Notes: generated by a model from the sequence alone, not told the origin. Positions 16,949 through 26,088 are shown, counted from the stretch's first letter. The stretch: DNA of 64,000 nt from Acetobacteraceae bacterium (GCA_027482245.1 JAIXWG010000071.1:42457-106456); one strand, 5' to 3'. Made by a program: numbers and translations.

Positions 16949-19014
16949 GCGCCTGGCAGATCGGCGTCGATATCGGCGGCACCTTCACCGACTTCGTGCT
17001 GCTGGACAGCCGCGATGGTCGCCTCTTCAACGGCAAGAAGCTGACGACGCCGCACGCGCCCGAACAGGCGGTGCTGGAGGGCGTGCGCGAACTCCTCGCC
17101 GCGCACGGCGTCGCACCCGCCGAGGTCAGTCACGTCATCCACGGCACCACCCTCGTCGCCAATGCGCTGATCGAGCGCCGCGGCGTGCCCACGGGATTCC
17201 TGACCACCGAGGGCTTCCGCGACATCCCGGAGATCGGCACCGAACTTCGCCACGACACCTACGACCTCTTCATGCGCCGCCCGGAACCGCTGGTGCCGCG
17301 ACGCCTCCGCCTCGGCGTGCCCGAACGGTTGCGCGCCGATGGCGCCGTGGTGGCGCCGCTGGATGAGGACGCCGCCCGCGCCGCCATCCGCGCGCTACGC
17401 GACGGCGGCGCGCAGGCGCTCGCCATCTGCCTGCTGCACGCCTTCCTGAACCCCATGCATGAGCGACGCCTCGCGGAGTTGGCGCGGGAGGAAGCACCGG
17501 GCCTGACGCTGTGCCTCTCCTCCGACCTCGTGCCGGAGATCGGGGAATACGAGCGCGGCACCACCACCATCTGCAACGCCTATGTCCAGCCCGTCTTCGA
17601 ACGCTACCTCGCCAGGCTGCGCGGCGGCCTTCGCGATGCGGGGCTGACCGGCCCGCTGTTCCTCATGCTGTCGGATGGCGGCACGGTGCGGGACGACGTC
17701 GCCGCCAAGCACCCCATCCGCCTGGTGCAGTCCGGCCCCGCCGGCGGCGTGCAGGCGACGCGCATTGTCGGCGCCGCGGCCGGCGCGGGCGACGTGCTCT
17801 GCTTCGACATGGGCGGCACCACCGCCAAGGCCGCGCTGATCGACAATGGCGAGCCGCAGCGCAGCCTCGATTTCGAAGTGTCGCGGGTTGACCGCTTCCG
17901 GAAAGGCAGTGGATTTCCCCTGAAGGTGCCGGTCGTCGAGATGATCGAGATCGGCGCGGGCGGCGGGTCCATCGCGCGCGTCGATCGCCTCGGCCTCATC
18001 AAGGTCGGCCCCGACAGCGCCAGCAGCGATCCCGGGCCCGCCTGCTACGGGCTCGGCGGCACGCTGCCGACCGTGACCGACGCCGACCTGCTGCTGGGCT
18101 ACCTGGCGCCGGACAGTTTCCTCGGTGGCGACATGACGCTGGATGTGGCGGCGGCCGAACGCGCGCTGCTGGAGCACATCGGCAGACCCCTCGGCCTTTC
18201 CGCCGTGGAGGCCGCCTGGGCGGTGCATGAGACGGTGAACGGCACCATGGCCCAGGCCGCCGCGATCCATGCGCTGGAGAAGGCGCGGCGGATCGAGGAC
18301 TACGCCATGGTCCCGATCGGCGGCGCCGGCCCCGTCCATGCCTGCGCCATCGCGATGAAGCTGGGCCTGCCGACACTCGTCTCGCCGCCCGGCGCCGGCG
18401 TCGCCTCGGCCTTCGGATTCCTCGCCGCGCCCATCGCCTTCGCGCATCTGCGGGCGATGGTCGCGCCCTTGGCCACGCTCGACCTGGATGCACTGCGCGC
18501 GATGATCGGCGCGATGGAGGCGGAAGGCCGTGCGATGGTCGCGGAAGCCGGCGTCGCCGGCAGCGACGTCGCGATCCGTGTCCTCGCCGCGCTGCGCTAT
18601 GCTGGCCAGGGCTACCAGGTGGAAGCGGAGATCCCTGCTGCCGCCATCGCGCGGGGCGACCGCGACGCGATCCGCACCGCCTTCGAGGCCGAGTACCGCC
18701 GCCTCTATGGCCGCATCGAAGCGGGCCTGCCCGTCGAGACCGTCGGCTGGCGTGTCATCGTCAGTGGCCCGACGCCGAGCCTCCGCCTCGCCCCCGCCGG
18801 CCAGCGCGGCGGCGCCACCCGCAAGGGCACGCGGCGCGCCTGGTTCGGTGATGGCTTCGTGGAGGCCGCGGTCATCGACCGCACCGCGCTCCGCCCCGGC
18901 GACACCGTCACCGGCCCCGCTTTGGTGGAGGAGCGGGAGAGCACGCTGGTGCTGCCCCCCGGTGCCACCGCCACCTGCGACGCAGGCCTGAACCTGGTGG
19001 TGCGCTTCAGCTGA
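16945..19014 (+). CDS. Hydantoinase A/oxoprolinase family protein
   Basis: A 689-residue ATP-binding HyuA-type subunit with the ASKHA fold. The first phosphate loop is GVDIGGTFTDFVLLD (residues 7-21) and the second CFDMGGTTAKAALI (near 286). HGTTLVANALIERRG and the conserved SDGG and VQSGPAGG segments are present. It would phosphorylate or activate a ring amide or carboxylation substrate together with HyuB. No gamma subunit typical of acetone carboxylase follows, so hydantoinase/oxoprolinase-type chemistry is slightly favoured. Its last 8 bases overlap the convergent aminotransferase gene. Confidence 0.93.
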   Translation: MSAWQIGVDIGGTFTDFVLLDSRDGRLFNGKKLTTPHAPEQAVLEGVRELLAAHGVAPAEVSHVIHGTTLVANALIERRGVPTGFLTTEGFRDIPEIGTELRHDTYDLFMRRPEPLVPRRLRLGVPERLRADGAVVAPLDEDAARAAIRALRDGGAQALAICLLHAFLNPMHERRLAELAREEAPGLTLCLSSDLVPEIGEYERGTTTICNAYVQPVFERYLARLRGGLRDAGLTGPLFLMLSDGGTVRDDVAAKHPIRLVQSGPAGGVQATRIVGAAAGAGDVLCFDMGGTTAKAALIDNGEPQRSLDFEVSRVDRFRKGSGFPLKVPVVEMIEIGAGGGSIARVDRLGLIKVGPDSASSDPGPACYGLGGTLPTVTDADLLLGYLAPDSFLGGDMTLDVAAAERALLEHIGRPLGLSAVEAAWAVHETVNGTMAQAAAIHALEKARRIEDYAMVPIGGAGPVHACAIAMKLGLPTLVSPPGAGVASAFGFLAAPIAFAHLRAMVAPLATLDLDALRAMIGAMEAEGRAMVAEAGVAGSDVAIRVLAALRYAGQGYQVEAEIPAAAIARGDRDAIRTAFEAEYRRLYGRIEAGLPVETVGWRVIVSGPTPSLRLAPAGQRGGATRKGTRRAWFGDGFVEAAVIDRTALRPGDTVTGPALVEERESTLVLPPGATATCDAGLNLVVRFS

Positions 19015-19918
19015 CGATCGCGCGCCACTCCGGATGCGCATCCGTCGTGCCACGCACGACGGATTCGTAGGCGGCCTGCAGGCGCTGCGTCATCGGGCCC
19101 GGCTTGCCGTCACCGACCGGCAGCCGGTCCACCGACGTCACCGCCACCAGCTCCTGCCCCGTGCCGCAGAGGAACACCTCGTCGGCAACATACAGCTCCG
19201 TGCGATCCACCTCCCGCTCCTCCACGGGAATGCCGGCTTCGCGCGCCAGCACCAGCACGGTGTCGCGCGTCACGCTCTCCAGGATGTCGCTGGTGCGCCC
19301 CGGCGTCACCAGCACGCCGTCGCGCACCATGAACAGGCAGGCCGCCGCGGCTTCGGACACCTTGCCGCGCGCCGTCAGCAGCAGAGCGCTGTCATAGCCA
19401 TCCGCCTTGGCCTGCAGCGTCGCCAGCCGGCTGGCGTGATAGTTGGCGGAGGCCTTGACGCGCGGCGGCATCGCATTGTCCGCGATGCGGGTCCAGGAGG
19501 AGACGCAGGCCGCCAGCCCGCTCGCGAATTTCTTGCTGCGCTCCCGCGGCAGCGCGGCGGCGATCCAGCCGACGGGCCCCGTCGTCGCCATCATGCCCAT
19601 GGCCTCGATCTGCACCTGCACGCGCAGATAGGCATCCTCATCCGGCGCGTTCAGCCGGATCACCTCCAGCACCGCGGCGCGCAGCGTCTCCGTCGTCGGC
19701 GGGTTGTCGAAGCGCATCACCTTCATGCCCTGCTGCAACCGCGCCAGGTGCTCATCCAGCCGGAAGACGCTGAAGCCGCCGGTGACGGGGTGGCGATAGG
19801 CGCGCAGCCCCTCGAACACCGCCACGCCGAAGGCGACGCCGAGGGCGAGCGGATGGATCCGCGCATCCTCGAAGGGCATCGCCACGCCGTTGTGGATGAT
19901 GGTGTGGGCCTGCCACAT
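19007..19918 (-). CDS. ilvE: Branched-chain amino acid aminotransferase, class IV
   Basis: A 303-residue fold-type IV PLP enzyme that interconverts Val/Leu/Ile and their 2-keto acids. The PLP lysine is K155 in VKASANYH. Other family features are FGVAVFEGLRAY (30-41), SSWTRIADNAMP, the KVSEAAAACLFMV stretch and LYVADEVFLCGTGQEL. The start gives the standard MWQAHTIIHNG opening. The closest well-known relative is E. coli IlvE. Because it sits beside catabolic genes, a role in degradation of a 2-keto acid or in supplying the neighbouring TPP enzyme is possible. It is divergent from the epoxide hydrolase gene with 77 bp between starts. Confidence 0.9.
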   Translation of the reverse strand: MWQAHTIIHNGVAMPFEDARIHPLALGVAFGVAVFEGLRAYRHPVTGGFSVFRLDEHLARLQQGMKVMRFDNPPTTETLRAAVLEVIRLNAPDEDAYLRVQVQIEAMGMMATTGPVGWIAAALPRERSKKFASGLAACVSSWTRIADNAMPPRVKASANYHASRLATLQAKADGYDSALLLTARGKVSEAAAACLFMVRDGVLVTPGRTSDILESVTRDTVLVLAREAGIPVEEREVDRTELYVADEVFLCGTGQELVAVTSVDRLPVGDGKPGPMTQRLQAAYESVVRGTTDAHPEWRAIVS

Positions 19919-19995
19919 CGCGCCGTCTCCTGCTGGTCGCCGCGAGTGTGGTCGGCTGCTACACTGCCGGCAAGCCATCGAGGAACACGCGCCGC

Positions 19996-21093
19996 ATGAC
20001 CCCCCTGCCCCTGCCGCCCGGCATCCGCAGCCGCATGGTGCCGCGCGTGAACGGCCTGACCATGCATGTGCTGGAAGCCGGCGATCCGGGGCGCCCCTGC
20101 CTGCTGCTGCTGCACGGCTTCCCGGAACTCGCCTTCTCCTGGCGCCATGTGATGCGGAGGCTCGCCGCCGCGGGCTACCACGTCATCGCCCCCGACCAGC
20201 GCGGCTATGGCCGCACCACGGGCTGGGTCGCGGATTACGACGCACCGCTCGCCCCCTTCCACATGCTGAACTTCGTGCGCGATGCGCTGGCGCTGCTGGA
20301 GGCGATGGGCATCGCGCGCACCCATGGCGTGATCGGCCATGATTTCGGATCGCCCGTCGCCGCCTGGTGCGCGCTGGTGCGCGGCGATGTCTTCCCACGC
20401 GTGGCGCTGATGTCCTCGCCCTTCGCCGGGCCGCCGGCACGCAATCCAGCGCCGCAGGAGGATGTGCACGCCGCCATGGCCGCGCTGACGCCGCCCCGCA
20501 AGCACTACCAGTGGTACTACGCCACGCGCCCCGCGGCATCCGACATGAACCACGCGCCGCAGGGCCTGCCCGCCTTCCTGCGCGCCTACTACCACCACAA
20601 ATCCGCGGACTGGGCCGGCAACAAACCCTATCCGCTGAAGGGCTGGACGGCGACGGAACTCGCGAAGATGCCGGACTACTACATCATGCCGCTGCACGCG
20701 ACGATGCCGGAGGCGGTGGACCCCTTCATGCCCTCAGCCGCCGAGATCGCCGCCAATACCTGGCTGCCGGAAAGCGACCTGGCCGTCTATGCTGAGGAAT
20801 ACGCGCGCACCGGCTTCCAGGGCGGGCTGCAATCCTATCGCTGCAACACCGGCGGCGCGAATGCCGCCGAACTCGTGCTGTTCAGCGGCAGGCGGATCGA
20901 GGTGCCGGCGCTGTTCATCAGCGGCGCGAGCGACTGGGGCACCTACCAGTTCCCGGGCGCCTTCACCCGCATGCAGGATACCGCCTGCGCTGATTTCCGT
21001 GGCGCGCACCTGGTGCCGGGGGCCGGCCACTGGGTGCAGCAGGAACAGCCGGCGATCACCGCGTCCCTGCTGCTGGATTTCCTTCAGTCCTGA
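19996..21093 (+). CDS. Alpha/beta hydrolase, epoxide hydrolase-like
   Basis: A 365-residue alpha/beta hydrolase. HGFPELAFSW (40-49) supplies the oxyanion hole. The nucleophile position is aspartate (D116 in IGHDFGSP), as in epoxide hydrolases and haloalkane dehalogenases rather than esterases. The late histidine is H345 in GAGHW, with an acid in SGASDWG. Two tyrosines expected to polarise the epoxide could come from the YQWYYATRP region. The natural substrate is unknown. It converges on the extradiol dioxygenase-like gene with a 10-bp overlap, which suggests an aromatic or lipid catabolic setting. Confidence 0.88.
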   Translation: MTPLPLPPGIRSRMVPRVNGLTMHVLEAGDPGRPCLLLLHGFPELAFSWRHVMRRLAAAGYHVIAPDQRGYGRTTGWVADYDAPLAPFHMLNFVRDALALLEAMGIARTHGVIGHDFGSPVAAWCALVRGDVFPRVALMSSPFAGPPARNPAPQEDVHAAMAALTPPRKHYQWYYATRPAASDMNHAPQGLPAFLRAYYHHKSADWAGNKPYPLKGWTATELAKMPDYYIMPLHATMPEAVDPFMPSAAEIAANTWLPESDLAVYAEEYARTGFQGGLQSYRCNTGGANAAELVLFSGRRIEVPALFISGASDWGTYQFPGAFTRMQDTACADFRGAHLVPGAGHWVQQEQPAITASLLLDFLQS

Positions 21094-22052
21094 TCGCCTG
21101 GCAGCGGCGGCGTGCCATGGGTGTGGAATGACTTGATGGTCTGCAAGCCCCAGGCCTGGCCCTTCTTCCGCTCCGTCTCCGTCCAGGTGATGGCCTTCCA
21201 GTCCGGCGCCAGCACGAGCCTGGCGCCGGCATTCGCCACCTCCACGCGATTGCCGCCGGGTTCCCACACATAAAGGAAGAAGGTCTGCTGCACGGCGTGC
21301 TTGTGCGGCCCCGTCTCGATGAAGACGCCATTCTCCAGGAACACGTCAGCGGCCTGCAGGATGGCCTCCCGGCTGTCCAGCGCGAAGGTCACGTGGTGGA
21401 AGCGCCCAGGCACGCCATGCGCTTCCTTGGTGAAGGCGAAGTCGTAGGATTTGTTGGTGGCGGTCAGCCACATCCCCGCCTCCTCCCCACTGTCGAGCTC
21501 GATCCGCTCCGTGCAGCGGAAGCCGAGGGTGCTTTCGAAGAACTCACGGCAGGCGCGCACATCGACGGCGAGGCAGTTGAAGTGATCCAGCCTTCGGACA
21601 TTCACGCCGCGCGCGGGAAAGCGCTGCGCCTGGTTCTTCAGCGCGGGGCGTAGCTCGGGCGGCGCCTCGTACCATTCGGTCTCGTAGTAGATCTCGAAGA
21701 GGTGCCCGTCCGGGTCGCGGAAGCGCCAGCCCGTGCCGTGGCCGAACTCCCCCTCATGCGCCGTCACCTCATGCCCCGCCGCCCGCAGCGCCGCCACGCG
21801 CCGCGCCAGCGCCTGGGGGCTGCGCGTGCGGAATGCGGCGTGGCCGAGGCCCGAATTCGTGCTCGCCGTCAGCTGCAGCGAATAGCGTTCGTAATCGTCC
21901 CAGCCGCGGAGGAAGACGCTGTCGCCCCGCCGCCCCGCCTCCGTCATGCCCATGACGTCCACGAAGAAGCGGAGGCTCTCCTCCGGCTTCGGCGTCAGCA
22001 GCTCCACATGGCCGAGATGGGCAATGTCCCAGACCGGCTCCGGCGTTTCCAT
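21084..22052 (-). CDS. VOC family extradiol dioxygenase-like protein (catechol 2,3-dioxygenase type)
   Basis: A 322-residue two-domain vicinal-oxygen-chelate protein. The N-terminal domain opens with HLGHVELLTPKPEESLRFF. The C-terminal domain holds the expected Fe(II) ligands of type I extradiol dioxygenases: H157 in RRLDHFN, H220 in RFHHVTF and E271 in GGNRVEV. These would cleave a catechol-type ring next to the diol. The exact substrate is unknown. The intact 2-His-1-Glu set makes this more than a generic glyoxalase-like protein. The gene runs toward the epoxide hydrolase. Confidence 0.9.
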   Translation of the reverse strand: METPEPVWDIAHLGHVELLTPKPEESLRFFVDVMGMTEAGRRGDSVFLRGWDDYERYSLQLTASTNSGLGHAAFRTRSPQALARRVAALRAAGHEVTAHEGEFGHGTGWRFRDPDGHLFEIYYETEWYEAPPELRPALKNQAQRFPARGVNVRRLDHFNCLAVDVRACREFFESTLGFRCTERIELDSGEEAGMWLTATNKSYDFAFTKEAHGVPGRFHHVTFALDSREAILQAADVFLENGVFIETGPHKHAVQQTFFLYVWEPGGNRVEVANAGARLVLAPDWKAITWTETERKKGQAWGLQTIKSFHTHGTPPLPGDQD

Positions 22053-22090
22053 GGTGGCGTTCCCGCGATGCGCTCGCGGGCAGGATAGCC

Positions 22091-22510
22091 TCAGCGCATC
22101 CGCTCGAAGAAGCCGCTTTCCTCGTCGAGCCGTGCATGCTCTCGCGCCCGGAAATCGTAGCGGGAGACGATGCCCCGGACGCGCCCATCCTCGCAGATCG
22201 GCAGGTGGCGGAAGCCGGCATCGTCCAGCAGGCGCAGCGCATCCATCGCGCCGTGGCGGGGATGCAGCGTGGTGGGGTCCCGCGTCATCACGGCTGACAG
22301 GGGCGTGGCCTTGGCATCCCGCGCCTCTGCCAGGCAGCGCAGCGCGTCGCGCCCGGTGAAGATGCCGACCAGGCGGTCATCCTCCACCACCAGCACGGCG
22401 CCGACATGCCGCGCATGCATGGCAGCGCAGGCCTCCGCCAACGGCGTCTCCGGCGGTAGCGCCAGGGGCTGCTGGTCCTTCACCAGATCACCCATCGAGC
22501 GGTCGCGCAT
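22091..22510 (-). CDS. CBS-domain protein
   Basis: A 139-residue protein built of a pair of CBS motifs. The first runs from about residue 5 to 65 (MHARHVGAVLVVEDDRLVGIFTGRD as its core, in two parts). The second runs from about 70 to 130 (FRHLPICEDGRVRGIVSRYD). Such Bateman modules bind adenosyl nucleotides and act as cellular energy sensors. No effector domain is attached, so it would work by partner binding. It starts 39 bp after the adjacent minus-strand dioxygenase gene in the transcription order and could be its upstream operon partner. Confidence 0.9.
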   Translation of the reverse strand: MRDRSMGDLVKDQQPLALPPETPLAEACAAMHARHVGAVLVVEDDRLVGIFTGRDALRCLAEARDAKATPLSAVMTRDPTTLHPRHGAMDALRLLDDAGFRHLPICEDGRVRGIVSRYDFRAREHARLDEESGFFERMR

Positions 22511-22687
22511 CGCAGGCCTCCTCCTCGTTCAGGCCATGCTGCGCGTCCTGGACGCCGCCGGCCTTGATCCAGCGCAACGCGCCACCGCCGCGGCGGTGGC
22601 ATCGCTGGTTTCCCGAAGGGTGAACGGCCTTGCGCGGTCGGAGGCGGCCCCGCAAGCTTGCCGGGATACAACAGGGACACCGGTGCC

Positions 22688-23662
22688 ATGACGCAGCTTG
22701 CCCGCCGCACCCTCCTCGGCACGATCGGCGCCGCCGCCCTGGCCGGCACCGCTGCCGCGCAGCCCGCCTTCCCCACGCGGCCCATCCGAATCGTCATCCC
22801 CTTCGGCCCCGGCGGCGGCACGGACAACCTGGTGCGCATCCTGGAGCCCTACGTCACCCGCGCCCTCGGCCAGCAGCTGGTGATCGAGAACCGGCCCGGT
22901 GCCGCCAGCGTCGTCGGCACGGAGATCGCGGCGCGGGCGGAGCCCGATGGCTACACGCTCGTTGCCCTCGACAGCACCTTCGTCATCAACCCGGGCCTGC
23001 TGCCCTCCCTGCCCTATGATCCCGCGCGGGACTTCGCGCCGATCACCGTCCTGGCCTTCGCCCCGGTCGTGCTGCTCGCGCATCCCTCCGTCCCCGCCGC
23101 CACGCTGCCGCAGCTGATCGCGCTGGCGAAGGCACGGCCGGGCAGCCTCGCCTATGCCTCCGGCGGCAATGGCGCGCCGACGCACCTGGTGGGGGAGATG
23201 CTGAAGGCCGAGGCCGGGATCGACCTGACGCACCTGCCCTATCGCGGCACGGGCCCGGCGATGAACGACATCATCGCGGGGCATGTGCCGCTCGGCGTCA
23301 ACGGGCTCAGCGCCTCCGCCGCGCATATCAGCAGCGGCCGCGTCCGGGCGCTGGCCGTCACGGGCGACACCCGCGCCGAGGCCTTCCCCGATGTGCCCAC
23401 CTTCAAGGAACTCGGCCTGCCCGGCGTCGATCTCTACACGCATTGGGGCGTGCTGACGCGCGCCGGCACGCCGCCGGCCGTGATCGAACGCCTTGCCACC
23501 GCCTTCAACGAGGCCGTGCTGCGCCCCGACCTGAAGCAGCGCCTCAATGACCTCGGCTTCGTGCCCGCCGGCGCCGGCGCCGCCCGCTATGCCGAGATCA
23601 TTGCGCGGGAGACGGCGCGCTTCACCGCCGTGATCCGCGCCGCCAACATCCGGCCCGACTGA
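22688..23662 (+). CDS. Tripartite tricarboxylate transporter substrate-binding protein (TctC/Bug)
   Basis: A 324-residue periplasmic receptor. The signal peptide contains ARRTLLGTIGAAALAG, close to a twin-arginine pattern. Family motifs follow: QPAFPTRPIRIVIPFGPGG, VIENRPGAASVVG, EPDGYTLVALDS and LPYRGTGPAMNDIIAG. The ligand is probably a carboxylate. There are no tctA/tctB genes nearby. The alpha/beta hydrolase begins 17 bp downstream, which suggests that the imported compound, or a related ester or lactone, is hydrolysed next. Confidence 0.93.
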   Translation: MTQLARRTLLGTIGAAALAGTAAAQPAFPTRPIRIVIPFGPGGGTDNLVRILEPYVTRALGQQLVIENRPGAASVVGTEIAARAEPDGYTLVALDSTFVINPGLLPSLPYDPARDFAPITVLAFAPVVLLAHPSVPAATLPQLIALAKARPGSLAYASGGNGAPTHLVGEMLKAEAGIDLTHLPYRGTGPAMNDIIAGHVPLGVNGLSASAAHISSGRVRALAVTGDTRAEAFPDVPTFKELGLPGVDLYTHWGVLTRAGTPPAVIERLATAFNEAVLRPDLKQRLNDLGFVPAGAGAARYAEIIARETARFTAVIRAANIRPD

Positions 23663-23679
23663 GCAGGAAAGTTCCACCC

Positions 23680-24501
23680 ATGATCGAGCCGACCCTGTCG
23701 CGCTTCACCAGCAGCGACGGCATCAGCCTGGCGTACCGCGTCGATGACTTCACCGATCCCTGGCGCGACCAGGGCATCCCCGTGCTGATGCTGCACGCCG
23801 CCATGGGCCGGTATCGCCGCTGGTATGCCTGGACGCCGATCATCGCGCGGCAGCACGCGACGATCAGCATGGAGCTGCGCGGCCATGGTTCGTCGCAGAT
23901 CCCCGGTGCCGAGGTGCCCTTCAGCCTGGAACGGCTGGTGCAGGATGCGCGAGAATTGCTGGACCTGCTGGATGTGCCGCGCGTGCATGTCGTGGGTCTG
24001 TCCGCCGGCGGCTATGTCGGCCAGCGGCTTGCCATCGAAAATCCGGAGAGGGTCGCGACGCTGAGCCTCTTCGCCTCCACCCCCGGCCTCAAGGGCACGC
24101 AGGCCGCCACCTGGCCGGAGCGCATCGGCAAGGTCGGCATCGAGGCCTTCGTCCGCGCCACTGCCAGCGACCGCTTCGGCCCCGATGCCGATCCCGCGCT
24201 GGTGGACTGGTTCTGCCGCCAGGTCGGCGCCAACGATCCCGCCTGGATCGGCCGTTTCGTCACGCATATGTCGTCCCGCGACTGGACCGAAGACCTGCCC
24301 CGTATCACCTGCCCGACCCTGATCGTCGCCCCCGGCCATGAGCCGATCGGCGAGAACAACACCTATGAGGTGATGGCCAAGGCGATCCCGAAGGCCGAGC
24401 TGATCGAGTACGACGGCATGCCCCACAACATCGGCGATGCCGCGCCCGAACGCTGCGCACGGGAAGTGCTGCGCTTCCTGGCGGCCTATCGCGCGGGATA
24501 G
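23680..24501 (+). CDS. Alpha/beta hydrolase (paralogue of the 24486 gene)
   Basis: A 273-residue alpha/beta hydrolase with the nucleophile elbow GLSAGGYVG (S108) and the unusual late-histidine motif MPHNIGD (H249) in place of the common GHxxx. LRGHGSS (66-72) is the typical strand-4 turn. It shares the N-terminal DDFTDPWR, the histidine motif and exact length with the convergent gene next door, so the two are paralogues. The substrate is unknown; an enol-lactone or ester hydrolase is plausible. Its 3' end overlaps the paralogue's by 16 bp. Confidence 0.88.
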   Translation: MIEPTLSRFTSSDGISLAYRVDDFTDPWRDQGIPVLMLHAAMGRYRRWYAWTPIIARQHATISMELRGHGSSQIPGAEVPFSLERLVQDARELLDLLDVPRVHVVGLSAGGYVGQRLAIENPERVATLSLFASTPGLKGTQAATWPERIGKVGIEAFVRATASDRFGPDADPALVDWFCRQVGANDPAWIGRFVTHMSSRDWTEDLPRITCPTLIVAPGHEPIGENNTYEVMAKAIPKAELIEYDGMPHNIGDAAPERCAREVLRFLAAYRAG

Positions 24502-25307
24502 CCGAATTTGTCGTGGTGGAAGGCCAGGATATCCGCCACGCAGCGATCCGGCATCATGTCCGCGATGTTGTGCGGCATGTGCTCATACTCCGCCATGCGC
24601 ACATCGGGGATGCGGTCGCGCATGAGGTCGTAGACATTCGCTTCGCCCACCGTCTCGCCCCCCGGGAAGATCACCAGCGTGGGGCAGGCGATGCGGTGCA
24701 GCTCGCCGCTCCAGTCCTGCGTGGTGTTGTAGCCGATGAAGCGGGCGAGGAAGGCCGGGTCGTTCTCCGCGGTCTGCTGCAGGAACCAGGCGACGAGACC
24801 GGGATCGCTCGTCGCCAGGTCGAAGCGCATGGCGATGGTGTCGGTCAGGAAGGGCGTCAGCCCCTCCTGCGCGATGCGCGTCAGCCAGCCCCGCGCGCTC
24901 GGGCTGAGGCCGGGCGTGGAGCCCACCAGCGCGAGGCTCTGCACCTTCGCCGGGTGGTTCAGCGCCAGGTTCTGCGCGACATAGCCGCCTGCGGAATTGC
25001 CCGTGACATGCGCGGCATCGAGCCCCAGCAGCGCCATCAGCTCCGTCACATCGGCCACCAGCCGGTCCATGTCGAAGGGCTTGTCGGCAGGCGGCACGGA
25101 TGACGCGCCATGGCCGCGGAGGTCCATGCGCACCAGCCGGAAATGCCGCGCCAGGCCCGGCACCCAGGAATAGAAGCGCTGCGAATTGCCCATGGCGGAA
25201 TGCAGCAGCAGCATCACCGGCGGCTTGCGCCAGGGATCGGTGAAGTCATCGATGTAGTAGGCGATGCGCTCGCCGTCGCTGGTGGTGAAGTGGGCGCGTT
25301 CCATCAT
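24486..25307 (-). CDS. Alpha/beta hydrolase (paralogue of the 23680 gene)
   Basis: A 273-residue hydrolase with S105 in GNSAGGYVA, H246 in MPHNIAD and MDLRGHGASS. It is an inverted-orientation paralogue of the gene it converges on. I chose the ATG one base after the upstream SDR stop (an upstream in-frame ATG lies inside the SDR gene), giving the same length as the paralogue. It is the last gene of a tightly packed minus-strand operon with the SDR and the polysaccharide-deacetylase-like protein. The substrate is unknown. Confidence 0.88.
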   Translation of the reverse strand: MMERAHFTTSDGERIAYYIDDFTDPWRKPPVMLLLHSAMGNSQRFYSWVPGLARHFRLVRMDLRGHGASSVPPADKPFDMDRLVADVTELMALLGLDAAHVTGNSAGGYVAQNLALNHPAKVQSLALVGSTPGLSPSARGWLTRIAQEGLTPFLTDTIAMRFDLATSDPGLVAWFLQQTAENDPAFLARFIGYNTTQDWSGELHRIACPTLVIFPGGETVGEANVYDLMRDRIPDVRMAEYEHMPHNIADMMPDRCVADILAFHHDKFGYPAR

Positions 25308-25308
25308 C

Positions 25309-26088
25309 TCAATAGGCCGATCGCCCGCCATCGGCGGGAATGGTGGCGCCCGTGATCATGCGGGCGGCGTCGGTGGCGAGGAAGACGGCGGTCGCCGCGA
25401 TATGCTCGGGATCGCCGATCCAGAAGGGGTATTCCTTCGCGCGGTTCACGGGGTCCTGCGGATCGCGCCCGGGCACCGCTGCTTCCTCCAGCGTGCCGAA
25501 GGTGCGGATGACGCGTTCCGTCATCACGCGGCCCGATGCGATGCAGTTCACCCGCACGCCCTGCTTCGCGTAGTGGCCCGCCAGCGCGCGGGTCAGCGAC
25601 AGGATCGCGCCCTTGGCCGCGCTGTAGCAATGCGCGGGGTTGGCGCCCCGCAGCGCGGCGCCGGAGGACATGTTGATCACCGCACCGCCACCTGCCGCGA
25701 TGATGTGCGGGATGGCATGGCGGCAGCACAGGAAGGTGCCGCGCAGGTCGAGGTTGATGGTGCGGTCGAAGGCGTCCAGCGGCACCTCCGTCACCGGCCC
25801 ATCCATCGGGTCAGTGCCGCCCGCGGTGTTGTAGAGCACGTCGATGCGCCCGAAGCGCGCGACCGCCGCCGCGATGCCGGCGGCGACGCTGTCATCGCTC
25901 GTCACATCCATCGTCACGGCCAGCGCCTGGCCACCGGCCTCCGTCACGGACCGTGCGGCCGCTTCCGCGCGTTCGGCCAGCAGGTCGGCGACCACCACCG
26001 CCGCGCCCGCCTGGGCGAAGGCCCGCGCCGCCGCGCTGCCGATCCCGCCGCCGCCACCGGAGATGAAGGCGACCTTCCCCGCCAGCAT
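25309..26088 (-). CDS. SDR family oxidoreductase
   Basis: A 259-residue short-chain dehydrogenase with GGGGGIG (11-17), an acidic residue after strand 2 (VVVADLL, favouring NAD), S142, and Y155-SAA-K159. The C terminus has the usual MITGATIPADGG. Its start overlaps the stop of the deacetylase-like gene (ATGA), and its stop lies one base before the hydrolase start, so all three are translationally coupled. Substrate is unknown; 3-hydroxyacyl or hydroxy-acid oxidation is common in this subgroup. Confidence 0.92.
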   Translation of the reverse strand: MLAGKVAFISGGGGGIGSAAARAFAQAGAAVVVADLLAERAEAAARSVTEAGGQALAVTMDVTSDDSVAAGIAAAVARFGRIDVLYNTAGGTDPMDGPVTEVPLDAFDRTINLDLRGTFLCCRHAIPHIIAAGGGAVINMSSGAALRGANPAHCYSAAKGAILSLTRALAGHYAKQGVRVNCIASGRVMTERVIRTFGTLEEAAVPGRDPQDPVNRAKEYPFWIGDPEHIAATAVFLATDAARMITGATIPADGGRSAY

